Assembly: GCF_051014445.1 (NCBI RefSeq)
Contig: NW_027488370.1
Coordinates: 13,206,001-13,270,000 of the forward strand
DNA length: 64,000 bases
DNA from: Colletes latitarsis
Lineage: Eukaryota > Arthropoda > Insecta > Hymenoptera > Colletidae
Reading direction: 5' to 3'
Shown: one piece after another, positions 38,654 through 52,751 of the stretch
How the letters are laid out: the number at the start of each line of letters is the position of its first letter
Numbering within the stretch: position 1 is the first letter of the stretch
The notes under the pieces: generated by a model
Database searches by the model: none
Seen by the model: only the letters and a program-made list of their open reading frames with translations
Told to the model about the DNA's origin: nothing
Translations under genes and position numbers: made by a program

Positions 38654-38818
38654 ATGCGTTGTCCTCTAAAATATTGATCGAAACCAGGTTTAATGGACCG
38701 TTTCAGTGTGGTACCACAATACTACGGGATCCAAACCAGAAAAAGCCCAGAATCTGGCCACCAAGTATGAGAAATATGCGAAAGTATGAGCCTGATCAGG
38801 GCAAATCCCAGACCTAAC
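38654..38818 (+). repeat. Short monomer (165 bp), A-unit monomer 6
   Basis: Same 11-bp loss as in monomer 3, with GAAAGTATGAGCC where monomer 3 has GAAAGTACGAGCC. It recurs in every A unit. Together with monomer 3 it explains most of why 12 monomers total 2094 bp and not 2112. Confidence 0.92.
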
Positions 38819-39993
38819 TTGCGTTGTCCTCTAAAATATTGATCGAAACCAGGTTTAATCGACTGTTTCAGTGTGGTACTACATTACTACCTGATCCAAA
38901 CCAGATAAATTCCCAGGATCTGTTCAACAAGTATGTGAAGAACGCGAAAATATGACCCTGATGAGGGCAAATCCCAGACCTATTCCAGACCTAACTTGCG
39001 TTGTCCTCTAAAATATTGATGGAAATCAGGTTTAATTGACTGTTTCAGTGTGGTACCACATTACTTCGTGATGCAATCCAGAAAAAGCCCTGGATCTAGC
39101 CATCAAGTATGAGTAATATGCGAAGGTATGAGCCTGATCAGGGCAAATCCTAGACCTAACCCAGACCTAACATGCGTTATCCTCTAAAATATTTATCAAG
39201 ACCAGGTTTAGTTGAATGCTTCAGTGTGGTACCACATTACTACGTGATCCAAACTAGAAAATGTCCAGAATCTGGCCATCAAGTATGAGAAATATGCGAA
39301 AGTACGAGCCGGATGAGAGCAAATCCCAGACCTAACCATGACCTAACATGCGTTATTCTCTAAAATATTGATCGAAACCAGGTTTAATGGACTGTTTCAG
39401 TGTGCTACCACATTACTACGTGATCCAAACCAGAAAAATACCCAGGATCTGTTCAACAAGTATGTGAAGAACGCGGAAATATGACCCTGATGAGGGAAAA
39501 CCCCGGGCCTAACCTAGACCTAACATGAGTTATCCTCAAAAATATTGACCGAAACCAGGTTTAATCGACTATTTCAGTGTGGTACCACATTACTACGTGA
39601 TCCAAACCAGAAAAATACCCAGGATCTGCTCAACAAGTATGTGGAGAATGCGAAAGTATGTGTCTGATGAGGGCAAATCCCAGGCCTAACCTAGATCTAA
39701 CATGCGTTATCCTCAAAAATATTGATCGAAACCAGGTTTAATGGACTGTTTCAGTGTGCTACCACATTACTACGTGATCCAAATCAGATAAAACCCAGGA
39801 TCCGTTCAACAAGTATGTGAAGAACGCGAAAGTATGTGTCTGATGAGGGCAAATCCTAGGCCTAACCTAGACAGAACATGCGTTATCCTCAAAAATATTG
39901 ATCGAAACCAGGTTTAATGGACTGTTTCAGTGTGGTACCACATTACTACGTGATCCAATCCAGAAAAAGCCCTGGATCCAGCCATCAAGTATG

Positions 39994-41911
39994 AGTAACA
40001 TGCGAAAGTATGAGCCTGTTGAGGGCAAATCCTAGACCTAACCCAGACCTAACATGCGTTATCCTCTAAAATATTTATCAAGACCAGGTTTAATTGAATG
40101 TTTCAGTGTGGTACCACATTACTACGTGATCCAAACCTGAAATAACCCAGGATCTGTTCAACAAGTATGTGGAGAATGCAAAAGTATGTGTCTGATGAGG
40201 GCAAATCCCAGGCCTAACCTAGACATAACATGCGTTGTCCTCTAAAATATTGATCGAAACCAGGTTTAATGGACTGTTTCAGTGTGGTACCACAATACTA
40301 CGGGATCCAAACCAGAAAAAGCCCAGAATCTGGCCACCAAGTATGAGAAATATGCGAAAGTACGAGCCTGATCAGGGCAAATCCCAGACCTAACTTGCGT
40401 TGTCCTCTAAAATATTGATCGAAACCAGGTTTAATCGACTGTTTCAGTGTGGTACCACATTACTATGTGATCCAAACCAGAAAAATACCAAGGATCTGTT
40501 CAACAAGTATGTGAAGAACGCGGAAATATCACCCTGATGAGGGCAAATCCCGGGCCTAACCTAGACCTAACATGAGCTATCCTCAAAAATATTTATCAAG
40601 ACCAGGTTTAATTGAATGTTTCAGTGTGGTTCCACATTACTACGTGATCCAAACCAGAAAAAACCCAGGATCCGTTCAACAAGTATGTGACGAATGCGAA
40701 AGTATGTGTCTGGTGAGGGCAAATCCCAGGCCTAACCTAGACATAGCATGCGTTGTCCTCTAAAATATTGATCGAAACCAGGTTTAATGGACCGTTTCAG
40801 TGTGGTACCACAATACTACGGGATCCAAACCAGAAAAAGCCCAGAATCTGGCCACCAAGTATGAGAAATATGCGAAAGTATGAGCCTGATCAGGGCAAAT
40901 CCCAGACCTAACTTGCGTTGTCCTCTAAAATATTGATCGAAACCAGGTTTAATCGACTGTTTCAGTGTGGTACTACATTACTACCTGATCCAAACCAGAT
41001 AAATTCCCAGGATCTGTTCAACAAGTATGTGAAGAACGCGAAAATATGACCCTGATGAGGGCAAATCCCAGACCTATTCCAGACCTAACTTGCGTTGTCC
41101 TCTAAAATATTGATGGAAATCAGGTTTAATTGACTGTTTCAGTGTGGTACCACATTACTTCGTGATGCAATCCAGAAAAAGCCCTGGATCTAGCCATCAA
41201 GTATGAGTAATATGCGAAGGTATGAGCCTGATCAGGGCAAATCCTAGACCTAACCCAGACCTAACATGCGTTATCCTCTAAAATATTTATCAAGACCAGG
41301 TTTAGTTGAATGCTTCAGTGTGGTACCACATTACTACGTGATCCAAACCAGAAAAATACCCAAGATCTGTTCAACAAGTATGTGAAGAACGCGGAAATAT
41401 GACCCTGATGAGGGAAAACCCCGGGCCTAACCTAGACCTAACATGAGTTATCCTCAAAAATATTGACCGAAACCAGGTTTAATCGACTATTTCAGTGTGG
41501 TACCACATTACTACGTGATCCAAACCAGAAAAATACCCAGGATCTGCTCAACAAGTATGTGGAGAATGCGAAAGTATGTGTCTGATGAGGGCAAATCCCA
41601 GGCCTAACCTAGATCTAACATGCGTTATCCTCAAAAATATTGATCGAAACCAGGTTTAATGTACTGTTTCAGTGTGCTACCACATTACTACGTGATCCAA
41701 ATCAGATAAAACCCAGGATCCGTTCAACAAGTATGTGAAGAACGCGAAAGTATGTGTCTGATGAGGGCAAATCCTAGGCCTAACCTAGACAGAACATGCG
41801 TTATCCTCAAAAATATTGATCGAAACCAGGTTTAATGGACTGTTTCAGTGTGGTACCACATTACTACGTGATCCAATCCAGAAAAAGCCCTGGATCCAGC
41901 CATCAAGTATG
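39994..41911 (+). repeat. HOR unit A1', one-monomer deletion (11 monomers, 1918 bp)
   Basis: Identical in layout to A0 but exactly 176 bp shorter. Monomer 9 (class G, with TAGAAAATGTCCAGAATC) is missing. The junction lies in the stretch ending TACGTGATCCAAAC before CAGAAAAATACC at 41349, where monomers 9 and 10 share sequence. Other differences from A0 that I saw are single bases: GCCTGTTGAGGG at 40014, CCCAAGATCTG near 41360 and AATGTACTG near 41659. Confidence 0.93.
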
Positions 41912-44005
41912 AGTAACATGCGAAAGTATGAGCCTGATGAGGGCAAATCCTAGACCTAACCCAGACCTAACATGCGTTATCCTCTAAAATATTTATCAAG
42001 ACCAGGTTTAATTGAATGTTTCAGTGTGGTACCACATTACTACGTGATCCAAACCTGAAATAACCCAGGATCTGTTCAACAAGTATGTGGAGAATGCAAA
42101 AGTATGTGTCTGATGAGGGCAAATCCCAGGCCTAACCTAGACATAACATGCGTTGTCCTCTAAAATATTGATCGAAACCAGGTTTAATGGACTGTTTCAG
42201 TGTGGTACCACAATACTACGGGATCCAAACCAGAAAAAGCCCAGAATCTGGCCACCAAGTATGAGAAATATGCGAAAGTACGAGCCTGATCAGGGCAAAT
42301 CCCAGACCTAACTTGCGTTGTCCTCTAAAATATTGATCGAAACCAGGTTTAATCGACTGTTTCAGTGTGGTACCACATTACTATGTGATCCAAACCAGAA
42401 AAATACCAAGGATCTGTTCAACAAGTATGTGAAGAACGCGGAAATATCACCCTGATGAGGGCAAATCCCGGGCCTAACCTAGACCTAACATGAGCTATCC
42501 TCAAAAATATTTATCAAGACCAGGTTTAATTGAATGTTTCAGTGTGGTTCCACATTACTACGTGATCCAAACCAGAAAAAACCCAGGATCCGTTCAACAA
42601 GTATGTGACGAATGCGAAAGTATGTGTCTGGTGAGGGCAAATCCCAGGCCTAACCTAGACATAGCATGCGTTGTCCTCTAAAATATTGATCGAAACCAGG
42701 TTTAATGGACCGTTTCAGTGTGGTACCACAATACTACGGGATCCAAACCAGAAAAAGCCCAGAATCTGGCCACCAAGTATGAGAAATATGCGAAAGTATG
42801 AGCCTGATCAGGGCAAATCCCAGACCTAACTTGCGTTGTCCTCTAAAATATTGATCGAAACCAGGTTTAATCGACTGTTTCAGTGTGGTACTACATTACT
42901 ACCTGATCCAAACCAGATAAATTCCCAGGATCTGTTCAACAAGTATGTGAAGAACGCGAAAATATGACCCTGATGAGGGCAAATCCCAGACCTATTCCAG
43001 ACCTAACTTGCGTTGTCCTCTAAAATATTGATGGAAATCAGGTTTAATTGACTGTTTCAGTGTGGTACCACATTACTTCGTGATGCAATCCAGAAAAAGC
43101 CCTGGATCTAGCCATCAAGTATGAGTAATATGCGAAAGTATGAGCCTGATCAGGGCAAATCCTAGACCTAACCCAGACCTAACATGCGTTATCCTCTAAA
43201 ATATTTATCAAGACCAGGTTTAGTTGAATGCTTCAGTGTGGTACCACATTACTACGTGATCCAAACTAGAAAATGTCCAGAATCTGGCCATCAAGTATGA
43301 GAAATATGCGAAAGTACGAGCCGGATGAGAGCAAATCCCAGACCTAACCATGACCTAACATGCGTTATTCTCTAAAATATTGATCGAAACCAGGTTTAAT
43401 GGACTGTTTCAGTGTGCTACCACATTACTACGTGATCCAAACCAGAAAAATACCCAGGATCTGTTCAACAAGTATGTGAAGAACGCGGAAATATGACCCT
43501 GATGAGGGAAAACCCCGGGCCTAACCTAGACCTAACATGAGTTATCCTCAAAAATATTGACCGAAACCAGGTTTAATCGACTATTTCAGTGTGGTACCAC
43601 ATTACTACGTGATCCAAACCAGAAAAATACCCAGGATCTGCTCAACAAGTATGTGGAGAATGCGAAAGTATGTGTCTGATGAGGGCAAATCCCAGGCCTA
43701 ACCTAGATCTAACATGCGTTATCCTCAAAAATATTGATCGAAACCAGGTTTAATGGACTGTTTCAGTGTGCTACCACATTACTACGTGATCCAAATCAGA
43801 TAAAACCCAGGATCCGTTCAACAAGTATGTGAAGAACGCGAAAGTATGTGTCTGATGAGGGCAAATCCTAGGCCTAACCTAGACAGAACATGCGTTATCC
43901 TCAAAAATATTGATCGAAACCAGGTTTAATGGACTGTTTCAGTGTGGTACCACATTACTACGTGATCCAATCCAGAAAAAGCCCTGGATCCAGCCATCAA
44001 GTATG
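41912..44005 (+). repeat. HOR unit A2 (12 monomers, 2094 bp)
   Basis: Full-length A unit. It carries GCGAAAGTATGAGCC near 43132 where A0, A1', A3 and A4 carry GCGAAGGTATGAGCC. It passes straight into C1 inside a class G box: the A text GTATGAG is followed by AAATATGCG instead of TAACATGCG. Confidence 0.94.
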
Positions 44006-46284
44006 AGAAATATGCGAAAGTACGAACCTGATCAGAGCTAATCCCAGACCTAACTTGCGTTGTCCTCTAAAATATTGATCGAAACCAGGTTTAATCGACT
44101 GTTTCAGTGTGGTACCACATTACTACGTGATCCAATCCAGAAAAAGCCCTGGATCTAGCCATCAAGTATGAGTAACATGCGAAAGTATGAGCCTGATGAG
44201 GGCAAATCCTAGACCTAACCCAGACCTAACATGCGTTATCCTCTAAAATATTTATCAAGACCAGGTTTAGTTGAATGCTTCAGTGTGGTACCACATTACT
44301 ACGTGATCCAAACTAGAAAATGTCCAGAATCTGGCCATCAAGTATGAGAAATATGCGAAAGTACGAGCCGGATGAGAGCAAATCCCAGACCTAACCATGA
44401 CCTAACATGCGTGATTCTCTAAAATATTGATCGAAACCAGGTTTAATAGACTGTTTCAGTGTGCTACCACATTACTACGTGATCCAAACCAGAAAAAACC
44501 CGGAATCCGTTCAACAAGTATGTGAAGAATGCGAAAGTATGTGTTTGACGAGGGCAAATCCCAGGCCTAACCTCGACAGAACATGCGTTATCCTCTAAAA
44601 TATTGATCGAAACCAGGTTTAATGGACTGTTTCAGTGTGCCACCACATTACTATGTGATCCAAACTAGAAAAAACCCAGGATCCGTTCAACAAGTATGTG
44701 AAGAATGCGAAAGTATATGTCTGATGAGGGCAATTCCCAGGCCTAACCTAGACCTAACATGCGTTACTCTCAAAAATACTGATCGAAACCAGGTTTAATC
44801 GACTGTTTCAGTGTGCCACCACATTACTATGTGATCCAAACCAGAAAAAAACCCAGGATCTGTACAACAAGTATGTGAAGAATGCGAAAGTATGAGCCTG
44901 ACGAGGGCAAATCCCGGACCTATCCCAGACATAACTTGCGTTATCCTCTAAAATATTGGTCGAAACCAGGTTTCATCGACTATTTCAGTGTGGTATCACA
45001 TTACTACGTGATCCAAACCAGATAAATACCCAGGATCTGTTCAACAAGTATGTGGAGAATGCGAAAGTATGTGTCTGATGAGGGCAAATTCCAGACCTAT
45101 CCCAGACCCAGCATGCGTTATCCTCTAAAACATTTATCAAGACCAGGTTTAATTGAATGTTTCAGTGTGGTACCAAACTACTACGTGATCCAAACCACAA
45201 AAAACCCAGGATCCGTTCAACAAGTATGTGACGAATGCGAAAGTATGTGTCTGATGTGGGCAAATCCCAGGCCTAACCTAGATCTAACATGCGTTATCCT
45301 CAAAAATATTGATCGAAACCAGGTTTAATGGACTGTTTCAGTGTGGTACCACATTACTACGTGATCCAATCCAGAAAAAGCCCTGGATCTAGCCATCAAG
45401 TATGAGTAATATGCGAAAGTATGAGCCAGATGAGGGCAAATGCTAGACCTAACCCAGACCTAACATGCGTTATCCTCTAAAATATTTATCAAGACCAGGT
45501 TTAATTGAATGTTTCAGTGTGGTACCACATTACTACGTGATCCAAACCTGATAAAACCCAGGACCTGTTCAACAAGTATGTGGAGAATGCGAAAGTATGT
45601 GTCTGATGAGGGCAAATCCCAGGACTAACCTAGACATAACATGCATTATCATCTAAAATATTGATCGAAACCAGGTTAAATGGACTGTTTCAGTGTGGTA
45701 CTACATTACTACGTGATCCAAATAGGAAAAAACCCAGGATCTGTTCAACAAGTATGTGAAAAACGCGAAACTATGAGCCTGATGAAGGCAAATCCCAGAC
45801 CTATCCCAGACCTAACATGCGTTATCCTCTAAAACATTTATCAAGACCAGGTTTAATTGAGTGTTTCAGTGTGGTACCACATTACTACGTGATCCAAACC
45901 ACAAAAAACCCAGGATTCATTCAACAAGTATGTGACGAATGCGAAAGTATGTGTCTGATGAGGGCAAATCGCAGGCCTAACCTAGATCTAACATGCGTTA
46001 TCCTCAAAAATATTGATCGAAACCAGGTTTAATGGACTGTTTCAGTGTGCTACCACATTACTACGTGATCCAAATCAGATAAAACCCAGGATCCGTTCAA
46101 CAAGTATGTGAAGAACGCGAAAGTATGTGTCTGATGAGGGCAAATCCTAGGCCTAACCTAGACAGAACATGCGTTATCCTCAAAAATATTGATCGAAACC
46201 AGGTTTAATGGACTGTTTCAGTGTGGTACCACATTACTACGTGATCCAATCCAGAAAAAGCCCTGGATCCAGCCATCAAGTATG
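44006..46284 (+). repeat. HOR unit C1 (13 monomers, 2279 bp)
   Basis: Second C unit at offset 8385 from C0. The few differences noticed include GGTATCACATTAC near 44993 (GGTACCACATTAC in C0 and C2) and GGCAATTCCCAGG near 44729, which C2 shares and C0 lacks. Confidence 0.94.
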
Positions 46285-48378
46285 AGTAACATGCGAAAGT
46301 ATGAGCCTGATGAGGGCAAATCCTAGACCTAACCCAGACCTAACATGCGTTATCCTCTAAAATATTTATCAAGACCAGGTTTAATTGAATGTTTCAGTGT
46401 GGTACCACATTACTACGTGATCCAAACCTGAAATAACCCAGGATCTGTTCAACAAGTATGTGGAGAATGCAAAAGTATGTGTCTGATGAGGGCAAATCCC
46501 AGGCCTAACCTAGACATAACATGCGTTGTCCTCTAAAATATTGATCGAAACCAGGTTTAATGGACTGTTTCAGTGTGGTACCACAATACTACGGGATCCA
46601 AACCAGAAAAAGCCCAGAATCTGGCCACCAAGTATGAGAAATATGCGAAAGTACGAGCCTGATCAGGGCAAATCCCAGACCTAACTTGCGTTGTCCTCTA
46701 AAATATTGATCGAAACCAGGTTTAATCGACTGTTTCAGTGTGGTACCACATTACTATGTGATCCAAACCAGAAAAATACCAAGGATCTGTTCAACAAGTA
46801 TGTGAAGAACGCGGAAATATCACCCTGATGAGGGCAAATCCCGGGCCTAACCTAGACCTAACATGAGCTATCCTCAAAAATATTTATCAAGACCAGGTTT
46901 AATTGAATGTTTCAGTGTGGTTCCACATTACTACGTGATCCAAACCAGAAAAAACCCAGGATCCGTTCAACAAGTATGTGACGAATGCGAAAGTATGTGT
47001 CTGGTGAGGGCAAATCCCAGGCCTAACCTAGACATAGCATGCGTTGTCCTCTAAAATATTGATCGAAACCAGGTTTAATGGACCGTTTCAGTGTGGTACC
47101 ACAATACTACGGGATCCAAACCAGAAAAAGCCCAGAATCTGGCCACCAAGTATGAGAAATATGCGAAAGTATGAGCCTGATCAGGGCAAATCCCAGACCT
47201 AACTTGCGTTGTCCTCTAAAATATTGATCGAAACCAGGTTTAATCGACTGTTTCAGTGTGGTACTACATTACTACCTGATCCAAACCAGATAAATTCCCA
47301 GGATCTGTTCAACAAGTATGTGAAGAACGCGAAAATATGACCCTGATGAGGGCAAATCCCAGACCTATTCCAGACCTAACTTGCGTTGTCCTCTAAAATA
47401 TTGATGGAAATCAGGTTTAATTGACTGTTTCAGTGTGGTACCACATTACTTCGTGATGCAATCCAGAAAAAGCCCTGGATCTAGCCATCAAGTATGAGTA
47501 ATATGCGAAGGTATGAGCCTGATCAGGGCAAATCCTAGACCTAACCCAGACCTAACATGCGTTATCCTCTAAAATATTTATCAAGACCAGGTTTAGTTGA
47601 ATGCTTCAGTGTGGTACCACATTACTACGTGATCCAAACTAGAAAATGTCCAGAATCTGGCCATCAAGTATGAGAAATATGCGAAAGTACGAGCCGGATG
47701 AGAGCAAATCCCAGACCTAACCATGACCTAACATGCGTTATTCTCTAAAATATTGATCGAAACCAGGTTTAATGGACTGTTTCAGTGTGCTACCACATTA
47801 CTACGTGATCCAAACCAGAAAAATACCCAGGATCTGTTCAACAAGTATGTGAAGAACGCGGAAATATGACCCTGATGAGGGAAAACCCCGGGCCTAACCT
47901 AGACCTAACATGAGTTATCCTCAAAAATATTGACCGAAACCAGGTTTAATCGACTATTTCAGTGTGGTACCACATTACTACGTGATCCAAACCAGAAAAA
48001 TACCCAGGATCTGCTCAACAAGTATGTGGAGAATGCGAAAGTATGTGTCTGATGAGGGCAAATCCCAGGCCTAACCTAGATCTAACATGCGTTATCCTCA
48101 AAAATATTGATCGAAACCAGGTTTAATGGACTGTTTCAGTGTGCTACCACATTACTACGTGATCCAAATCAGATAAAACCCAGGATCCGTTCAACAAGTA
48201 TGTGAAGAACGCGAAAGTATGTGTCTGATGAGGGCAAATCCTAGGCCTAACCTAGACAGAACATGCGTTATCCTCAAAAATATTGATCGAAACCAGGTTT
48301 AATGGACTGTTTCAGTGTGGTACCACATTACTACGTGATCCAATCCAGAAAAAGCCCTGGATCCAGCCATCAAGTATG
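46285..48378 (+). repeat. HOR unit A3 (12 monomers, 2094 bp)
   Basis: Follows C1. Together C1 and A3 form a 4373-bp, 25-monomer unit that is repeated in full by C2 plus A4. It carries the GCGAAGGTATGAG variant. Confidence 0.94.
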
Positions 48379-50657
48379 AGAAATATGCGAAAGTACGAAC
48401 CTGATCAGAGCTAATCCCAGACCTAACTTGCGTTGTCCTCTAAAATATTGATCGAAACCAGGTTTAATCGACTGTTTCAGTGTGGTACCACATTACTACG
48501 TGATCCAATCCAGAAAAAGCCCTGGATCTAGCCATCAAGTATGAGTAACATGCGAAAGTATGAGCCTGATGAGGGCAAATCCTAGACCTAACCCAGACCT
48601 AACATGCGTTATCCTCTAAAATATTTATCAAGACCAGGTTTAGTTGAATGCTTCAGTGTGGTACCACATTACTACGTGATCCAAACTAGAAAATGTCCAG
48701 AATCTGGCCATCAAGTATGAGAAATATGCGAAAGTACGAGCCGGATGAGAGCAAATCCCAGACCTAACCATGACCTAACATGCGTGATTCTCTAAAATAT
48801 TGATCGAAACCAGGTTTAATAGACTGTTTCAGTGTGCTGCCACATTACTACGTGATCCAAACCAGAAAAAACCCGGAATCCGTTCAACAAGTATGTGAAG
48901 AATGCGAAAGTATGTGTTTGACGAGGGCAAATCCCAGGCCTAACCTCGACAGAACATGCGTTATCCTCTAAAATATTGATCGAAACCAGGTTTAATGGAC
49001 TGTTTCAGTGTGCCACCACATTACTATGTGATCCAAACTAGAAAAAACCCAGGATCCGTTCAACAAGTATGTGAAGAATGCGAAAGTATATGTCTGATGA
49101 GGGCAATTCCCAGGCCTAACCTAGACCTAACATGCGTTACTCTCAAAAATACTGATCGAAACCAGGTTTAATCGACTGTTTCAGTGTGCCACCACATTAC
49201 TATGTGATCCAAACCAGAAAAAAACCCAGGATCTGTACAACAAGTATGTGAAGAATGCGAAAGTATGAGCCTGACGAGGGCAAATCCCGGACCTATCCCA
49301 GACATAACTTGCGTTATCCTCTAAAATATTGGTCGAAACCAGGTTTCATCGACTATTTCAGTGTGGTACCACATTACTACGTGATCCAAACCAGATAAAT
49401 ACCCAGGATCTGTTCAACAAGTATGTGGAGAATGCGAAAGTATGTGTCTGATGAGGGCAAATTCCAGACCTATCCCAGACCCAGCATGCGTTATCCTCTA
49501 AAACATTTATCAAGACCAGGTTTAATTGAATGTTTCAGTGTGGTACCAAACTACTACGTGATCCAAACCACAAAAAACCCAGGATCCGTTCAACAAGTAT
49601 GTGACGAATGCGAAAGTATGTGTCTGATGTGGGCAAATCCCAGGCCTAACCTAGATCTAACATGCGTTATCCTCAAAAATATTGATCGAAACCAGGTTTA
49701 ATGGACTGTTTCAGTGTGGTACCACATTACTACGTGATCCAATCCAGAAAAAGCCCTGGATCTAGCCATCAAGTATGAGTAATATGCGAAAGTATGAGCC
49801 AGATGAGGGCAAATGCTAGACCTAACCCAGACCTAACATGCGTTATCCTCTAAAATATTTATCAAGACCAGGTTTAATTGAATGTTTCAGTGTGGTACCA
49901 CATTACTACGTGATCCAAACCTGATAAAACCCAGGACCTGTTCAACAAGTATGTGGAGAATGCGAAAGTATGTGTCTGATGAGGGCAAATCCCAGGACTA
50001 ACCTAGACATAACATGCATTATCATCTAAAATATTGATCGAAACCAGGTTAAATGGACTGTTTCAGTGTGGTACTACATTACTACGTGATCCAAATAGGA
50101 AAAAACCCAGGATCTGTTCAACAAGTATGTGAAAAACGCGAAACTATGAGCCTGATGAAGGCAAATCCCAGACCTATCCCAGACCTAACATGCGTTATCC
50201 TCTAAAACATTTATCAAGACCAGGTTTAATTGAGTGTTTCAGTGTGGTACCACATTACTACGTGATCCAAACCACAAAAAACCCAGGATTCATTCAACAA
50301 GTATGTGACGAATGCGAAAGTATGTGTCTGATGAGGGCAAATCGCAGGCCTAACCTAGATCTAACATGCGTTATCCTCAAAAATATTGATCGAAACCAGG
50401 TTTAATGGACTGTTTCAGTGTGCTACCACATTACTACGTGATCCAAATCAGATAAAACCCAGGATCCGTTCAACAAGTATGTGAAGAACGCGAAAGTATG
50501 TGTCTGATGAGGGCAAATCCTAGGCCTAACCTAGACAGAACATGCGTTATCCTCAAAAATATTGATCGAAACCAGGTTTAATGGACTGTTTCAGTGTGGT
50601 ACCACATTACTACGTGATCCAATCCAGAAAAAGCCCTGGATCCAGCCATCAAGTATG
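48379..50657 (+). repeat. HOR unit C2 (13 monomers, 2279 bp)
   Basis: Third C unit, 4373 bp after C1. It shares GGCAATTCCCAGG with C1, so it is closer to C1 than to C0. It has a private change GTGCTGCCACATTAC near 48835 that breaks the palindrome core. Confidence 0.94.
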
Positions 50658-52751
50658 AGTAACATGCGAAAGTATGAGCCTGATGAGGGCAAATCCTAGA
50701 CCTAACCCAGACCTAACATGCGTTATCCTCTAAAATATTTATCAAGACCAGGTTTAATTGAATGTTTCAGTGTGGTACCACATTACTACGTGATCCAAAC
50801 CTGAAATAACCCAGGATCTGTTCAACAAGTATGTGGAGAATGCAAAAGTATGTGTCTGATGAGGGCAAATCCCAGGCCTAACCTAGACATAACATGCGTT
50901 GTCCTCTAAAATATTGATCGAAACCAGGTTTAATGGACTGTTTCAGTGTGGTACCACAATACTACGGGATCCAAACCAGAAAAAGCCCAGAATCTGGCCA
51001 CCAAGTATGAGAAATATGCGAAAGTACGAGCCTGATCAGGGCAAATCCCAGACCTAACTTGCGTTGTCCTCTAAAATATTGATCGAAACCAGGTTTAATC
51101 GACTGTTTCAGTGTGGTACCACATTACTATGTGATCCAAACCAGAAAAATACCAAGGATCTGTTCAACAAGTATGTGAAGAACGCGGAAATATCACCCTG
51201 ATGAGGGCAAATCCCGGGCCTAACCTAGACCTAACATGAGCTATCCTCAAAAATATTTATCAAGACCAGGTTTAATTGAATGTTTCAGTGTGGTTCCACA
51301 TTACTACGTGATCCAAACCAGAAAAAACCCAGGATCCGTTCAACAAGTATGTGACGAATGCGAAAGTATGTGTCTGGTGAGGGCAAATCCCAGGCCTAAC
51401 CTAGACATAGCATGCGTTGTCCTCTAAAATATTGATCGAAACCAGGTTTAATGGACCGTTTCAGTGTGGTACCACAATACTACGGGATCCAAACCAGAAA
51501 AAGCCCAGAATCTGGCCACCAAGTATGAGAAATATGCGAAAGTATGAGCCTGATCAGGGCAAATCCCAGACCTAACTTGCGTTGTCCTCTAAAATATTGA
51601 TCGAAACCAGGTTTAATCGACTGTTTCAGTGTGGTACTACATTACTACCTGATCCAAACCAGATAAATTCCCAGGATCTGTTCAACAAGTATGTGAAGAA
51701 CGCGAAAATATGACCCTGATGAGGGCAAATCCCAGACCTATTCCAGACCTAACTTGCGTTGTCCTCTAAAATATTGATGGAAATCAGGTTTAATTGACTG
51801 TTTCAGTGTGGTACCACATTACTTCGTGATGCAATCCAGAAAAAGCCCTGGATCTAGCCATCAAGTATGAGTAATATGCGAAGGTATGAGCCTGATCAGG
51901 GCAAATCCTAGACCTAACCCAGACCTAACATGCGTTATCCTCTAAAATATTTATCAAGACCAGGTTTAGTTGAATGCTTCAGTGTGGTACCACATTACTA
52001 CGTGATCCAAACTAGAAAATGTCCAGAATCTGGCCATCAAGTATGAGAAATATGCGAAAGTACGAGCCGGATGAGAGCAAATCCCAGACCTAACCATGAC
52101 CTAACATGCGTTATTCTCTAAAATATTGATCGAAACCAGGTTTAATGGACTGTTTCAGTGTGCTACCACATTACTACGTGATCCAAACCAGAAAAATACC
52201 CAGGATCTGTTCAACAAGTATGTGAAGAACGCGGAAATATGACCCTGATGAGGGAAAACCCCGGGCCTAACCTAGACCTAACATGAGTTATCCTCAAAAA
52301 TATTGACCGAAACCAGGTTTAATCGACTATTTCAGTGTGGTACCACATTACTACGTGATCCAAACCAGAAAAATACCCAGGATCTGCTCAACAAGTATGT
52401 GGAGAATGCGAAAGTATGTGTCTGATGAGGGCAAATCCCAGGCCTAACCTAGATCTAACATGCGTTATCCTCAAAAATATTGATCGAAACCAGGTTTAAT
52501 GGACTGTTTCAGTGTGCTACCACATTACTACGTGATCCAAATCAGATAAAACCCAGGATCCGTTCAACAAGTATGTGAAGAACGCGAAAGTATGTGTCTG
52601 ATGAGGGCAAATCCTAGGCCTAACCTAGACAGAACATGCGTTATCCTCAAAAATATTGATCGAAACCAGGTTTAATGGACTGTTTCAGTGTGGCACCACA
52701 TTACTACGTGATCCAATCCAGAAAAAGCCCTGGATCCAGCCATCAAGTATG
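50658..52751 (+). repeat. HOR unit A4 (12 monomers, 2094 bp)
   Basis: Follows C2. It carries GCGAAGGTATGAG like A0, A1' and A3. Near its end it has GTGGCACCACATTAC (52690 area) where the other copies have GTGGTACCAC. Confidence 0.94.

Larger units (their letters stand above)
37900..39993 (+). repeat. HOR unit A0 (12 monomers, 2094 bp)
   Basis: First complete A unit. Box order is G V G V V G V G G V V V. Two of its monomers are 165 bp because an 11-bp piece is missing (38136-38300 and 38654-38818). Distinctive strings are ATGAGCTATCCTC, GATAAATTCCCAGG, TTACTTCGTGATGC and GAAAACCCCGGGCC. The palindrome is intact in 8 of the 12 monomers. Confidence 0.95.

Noticed and set aside
44006..52751. Assembly artefact as the explanation for near-identical 4373-bp units
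   Set aside because: Not excluded, but units carry private single-base changes (for example GGTATCACATT near 44993, GTGCTGCCAC near 48835, GTGGCACCAC near 52690), which argues for real separate copies. Read-level support would settle it.
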